Of a stretch of 64,000 bases of DNA, positions 61,576-64,000 are shown piece after piece. Position 1 is the stretch's first letter. Each line of letters begins with the position of its first letter. The notes below the pieces were generated by a model. That model worked only from the letters and a program-made list of their open reading frames with translations. It made no database searches and was not told the DNA's origin. Where the stretch lies: the NCBI RefSeq assembly GCF_025273675.1, contig NZ_CP045809.1:1674001-1738000 (forward strand), read 5' to 3'. The translations under genes and the position numbers were made by a program. This DNA comes from Gordonia pseudamarae (lineage in GTDB: Bacteria > Actinomycetota > Actinomycetes > Mycobacteriales > Mycobacteriaceae).

Positions 61576-64000
61576 TCAGTTGACGCACATGGGACCGTCG
61601 GAATCGGCGGTGATCGGCGACCGGTTGCCGCCCGGTGCCGAGTTGACATCCTGCCCGCTCCGTTGGGGTTGTGCGATCTCGTTGGTCGGGTCGGCCGCCG
61701 ACCCCGGCCCGGCATACGAATTGGTGAGGACCACCCGCAGCTGCCTTTCCGGGACGGACCTGTCCTCGCGAACGGTCAGCCCGCCGAGATCCTTGGCCAG
61801 CTTCTTTGCGCCCGCGTCGTCCTTCGAATGCGTCAGGATCAGCGAATCGAGGTTGTCCGATCCCCGGGTCGCCGTCCGGCCCCGCTTGTAGCCCTTGCCG
61901 GCCAGGACGTTCGACACGTTGGATGCCAGGCCGTCGACGGTGCCCGCATTGGTGACATCGACCGTGTAGTCGCCGCGATCGGCATTCTTGGACTTGTCCC
62001 CGTCGCTCTTGAGCATGTTTGCCGTCGCCGTCTTGACCTGCGCCGGATCGACCTCGACGACGCTCTGCTGGCCGTCCTCGCTCCATCCGTGCTCGGTGAT
62101 CACCGGGATGGTGGAGAATCGGATGTTGCCGCCGCTGAGATCCTTGAGCTGCTGAACGAAACTCACCACATCCCAGCCGTCGTCGATCACGATCGACCTC
62201 GACGCCGCCTTCTGCAGCTCGGACACCTTGGACGGACTGGTCAACGTCTTGGCGGACAACACCTTCTGGGCCAGCGAGGCCATGAACACCTGCTGGCGGG
62301 TGATCCGATCGAGGTCGCCGCGCGGCAGGTCGTGGCGCTGCCGGACGAAGCTCAGTGCCTTCGGCCCGGTCAGCGTCTGTGTTCCGGCCCGGAATTGTGC
62401 CCCTGACAGCGGCTCGGACACAGCGCTCTTCAAGCACACATCGACGCCGCCGACGGCGTTGGTGAGCAGCACGAAACCGAGCAGACCAACCTCCGCGTAG
62501 TGATCGACACGCACCCCGGTCAGATTGGACACGGTGTCGATCAACGCTTTCCGGCCCGCCTTGGTGCCCTCGGACTCGGCTTCCTTCTCAGGCTTGCCTG
62601 CCTCGACCTGCTCCGCGCGCACGTGCTCGCGGGTGGCGCCGTAGGCGGCGTTGATCTTGCTCATGCCGATTCCCGGGACCTGGACGTACGAATCGCGCGG
62701 AATCGAGATCGCGGTCGCCGACGCCCCGTTGTTCGGAATCCGGATCAGCAAGATGGTGTCGGTGTTGGTGGCCACGTCGTCGCCGGATCGTAGCCAGCGG
62801 AGCTCCTTGGCGTTCAACGGATTTCCCTTGGCGTCGGTCCGCGAGTCGGTGCCTACCAGGAGCACGTCGGTCGCGCCGTCGCCGCCACCGCCACCGAGGC
62901 CGAGACCTGACAGTTGTGTGACGCTCTCGCGTAGGTCGGAGATACTGTGCCACGCATACCCGGTGCACACCAGCACCGTCACGCTCAGCAGCGCCACGAC
63001 CATGCGTGAGATGTTGTGGCGGTCGCGCAGGGCTGTCCGCACCTTCGCCGCCCCGGCGGGTGTGTCCGGCGGCGCGCCGGGCGCTGTGGTCGTCTTCGCC
63101 GTGGAACCGGCGCGTGGGGCCACTGCGGCCGTCTGTTCCGCGGCCGTCTGTTCCGCGTCCTTCCGGCCCGCGTCCTTCTGGTCGGGCGCCTCGTGGGCGG
63201 AATCCGTCCGGGTGGCACCCTCCCCGGTATCGGCCTTGTGGGCGGGGTTCTCCTTCTTGATCGACCTCTTCGGATGGGTATTCTGTTCCGCTGCAATGGC
63301 TTTCACTGGATCAGTGGTCGCCGCACGCTGGTCGTGGGTCGTTCCGGGTGTCGGCGCCGACTTCTTCCCCGGAATACGAACCCGCTCTCGCGGCGCGCCC
63401 GACTCCGCGGCGGGGCGCCGGACGCGCCGTCGGGGGCTCTCGCCCGGATCGGTGGCCGCACGCCGCGACGAGGTGTGGATCTCCTCGGACGCACGACGGA
63501 CGTCGAGCCCTTCTCCCCCGCGAGGATCCGCGGGCAGCCGGGTCGGTGCCGAACGTCCACCCGCCGGGCGGCCCCGCGCGGCCTCGTCACGGGGAGGGCG
63601 TCGGCGCGGTCCGTCTCGACGGATCTCCCCGCTCGCACGATCGGCGGATCGATCGACCCGGCGGGTCGGCGGTTCGAGGTCGCCGCGCGGATCGGCCCCG
63701 CGCCGATCGCCGGCACGGGAACGGTCCGGAGTGCGGGAACGGTCCGGGGTGCGGGAACCGTCTGCGCCCAACGGGCGATCTCCGCGGCCGCCGGCGGCGC
63801 GCCGATCCGGAGCATCGGGACGCGGACGAGCGGCCCGGCCTCTGTCGGCGGCCTCGGCCGGCCGCGGTGCGGCATCACGCTCGCGTCGGCGGCCGGATTC
63901 GGTTCGATCGTCGAGCTCCCGGAGCCGTGGGTTCCCGGTCCGCGCGCCCCGTTCGTGACGTGGCTGCGTCTGGACCCGACGTCGTTCGGCGTCGCCGCGT
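61576..64000 (-). CDS. LytR-CpsA-Psr (LCP) cell-wall ligase, N-terminus beyond the window
   Basis: The frame is open to the window edge, so the start is not seen; at least 808 codons are present. The N-terminal 400 or more residues are disordered, rich in Arg, Asp, Pro and Ala with short repeats (RTPDRSRTPDRSR). One transmembrane helix follows (RMVVALLSVTVLVCTGYAW). The LCP catalytic domain has DVLLVGTDSR, TDTILLIRIP, ISIPRDSYVQVPG, and LSFVRQRHDLPRGDLDRITR, and a LytR_C domain lies near the C-terminus. Such enzymes attach arabinogalactan to peptidoglycan; Rv3267 (Lcp1) is the positional homologue. Confidence 0.94.
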   Translation of the reverse strand, partial: RGDAERRRVQTQPRHERGARTGNPRLRELDDRTESGRRRERDAAPRPAEAADRGRAARPRPDAPDRRAAGGRGDRPLGADGSRTPDRSRTPDRSRAGDRRGADPRGDLEPPTRRVDRSADRASGEIRRDGPRRRPPRDEAARGRPAGGRSAPTRLPADPRGGEGLDVRRASEEIHTSSRRAATDPGESPRRRVRRPAAESGAPRERVRIPGKKSAPTPGTTHDQRAATTDPVKAIAAEQNTHPKRSIKKENPAHKADTGEGATRTDSAHEAPDQKDAGRKDAEQTAAEQTAAVAPRAGSTAKTTTAPGAPPDTPAGAAKVRTALRDRHNISRMVVALLSVTVLVCTGYAWHSISDLRESVTQLSGLGLGGGGGDGATDVLLVGTDSRTDAKGNPLNAKELRWLRSGDDVATNTDTILLIRIPNNGASATAISIPRDSYVQVPGIGMSKINAAYGATREHVRAEQVEAGKPEKEAESEGTKAGRKALIDTVSNLTGVRVDHYAEVGLLGFVLLTNAVGGVDVCLKSAVSEPLSGAQFRAGTQTLTGPKALSFVRQRHDLPRGDLDRITRQQVFMASLAQKVLSAKTLTSPSKVSELQKAASRSIVIDDGWDVVSFVQQLKDLSGGNIRFSTIPVITEHGWSEDGQQSVVEVDPAQVKTATANMLKSDGDKSKNADRGDYTVDVTNAGTVDGLASNVSNVLAGKGYKRGRTATRGSDNLDSLILTHSKDDAGAKKLAKDLGGLTVREDRSVPERQLRVVLTNSYAGPGSAADPTNEIAQPQRSGQDVNSAPGGNRSPITADSDGPMCVN

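Overview
The window is high-GC actinobacterial chromosome. The block from about 45 to 64 kb (accA3, sufE-like, sseA, maf, accE, accD5, birA, PH-domain protein, gtrA, purK, purE, TIGR03089 protein, LCP protein) follows the order I remember for the Mycobacterium tuberculosis Rv3267-Rv3285 region. Together with prpR/prpDBC, a KstR-type operator and AccA3/AccD5 mycolate-precursor enzymes, this points to a mycolic-acid organism of the Mycobacteriales. Gordonia or Rhodococcus is my inference; no rRNA or other marker is present to prove it.

Layout. 1-2.7 kb: a truncated SNF2-type helicase diverging from an XRE regulator across a perfect 18-bp palindrome. 2.7-6.1 kb: divergent glpK and glpD (glycerol use). 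6.2-11.5 kb: a small flavin-fold protein and the repair helicase Lhr. 11.5-12.9 kb: a cobalamin riboswitch controlling cobalt importer genes cbtB-cbtA, followed by a surface protein with repeated Cys-paired domains. 15.0-17.1 kb: an acyl-CoA dehydrogenase under a KstR-type operator and a VKOR-family membrane protein. 17.1-17.5 kb: toxin/HTH debris. 17.6-22.9 kb: a purine-type operon (amidohydrolase, FAD subunit, fused iron-sulfur/molybdenum hydroxylase). 23.0-31.8 kb: the PrpR regulator, the methylcitrate cycle operon prpDBC and pyruvate carboxylase. 32.1-34.7 kb: B12-independent methionine synthase metE under a second cobalamin riboswitch.

34.75-40.5 kb is an insertion-sequence graveyard: a decayed integrase-type IS with doubled terminal sites, an IS30 fragment, an intact IS256-family element with a 9-bp target duplication, an IS1380-family element, and two broken copies of an unrecognised small gene. 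It ends in a vapBC toxin-antitoxin pair. 41.3-45.1 kb completes a purine-degradation theme: 5-hydroxyisourate hydrolase, OHCU decarboxylase, a nucleobase permease fused to a second OHCU-decarboxylase-like domain that appears to lack its catalytic residues, and a MocA-like molybdopterin cytidylyltransferase. No uricase is present.

The genes fit a lipid- and sterol-using, nitrogen-scavenging soil lifestyle. Propionyl-CoA from odd-chain or sterol breakdown enters the methylcitrate cycle or the AccA3/AccD5/AccE carboxylase, which BirA biotinylates. Pyruvate carboxylase supplies oxaloacetate, and purines are oxidised for nitrogen. The two cobalamin riboswitches tie cobalt uptake and methionine synthase choice to B12 supply. 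The observation most worth following is the transporter fused to a degenerate urate-pathway enzyme domain.
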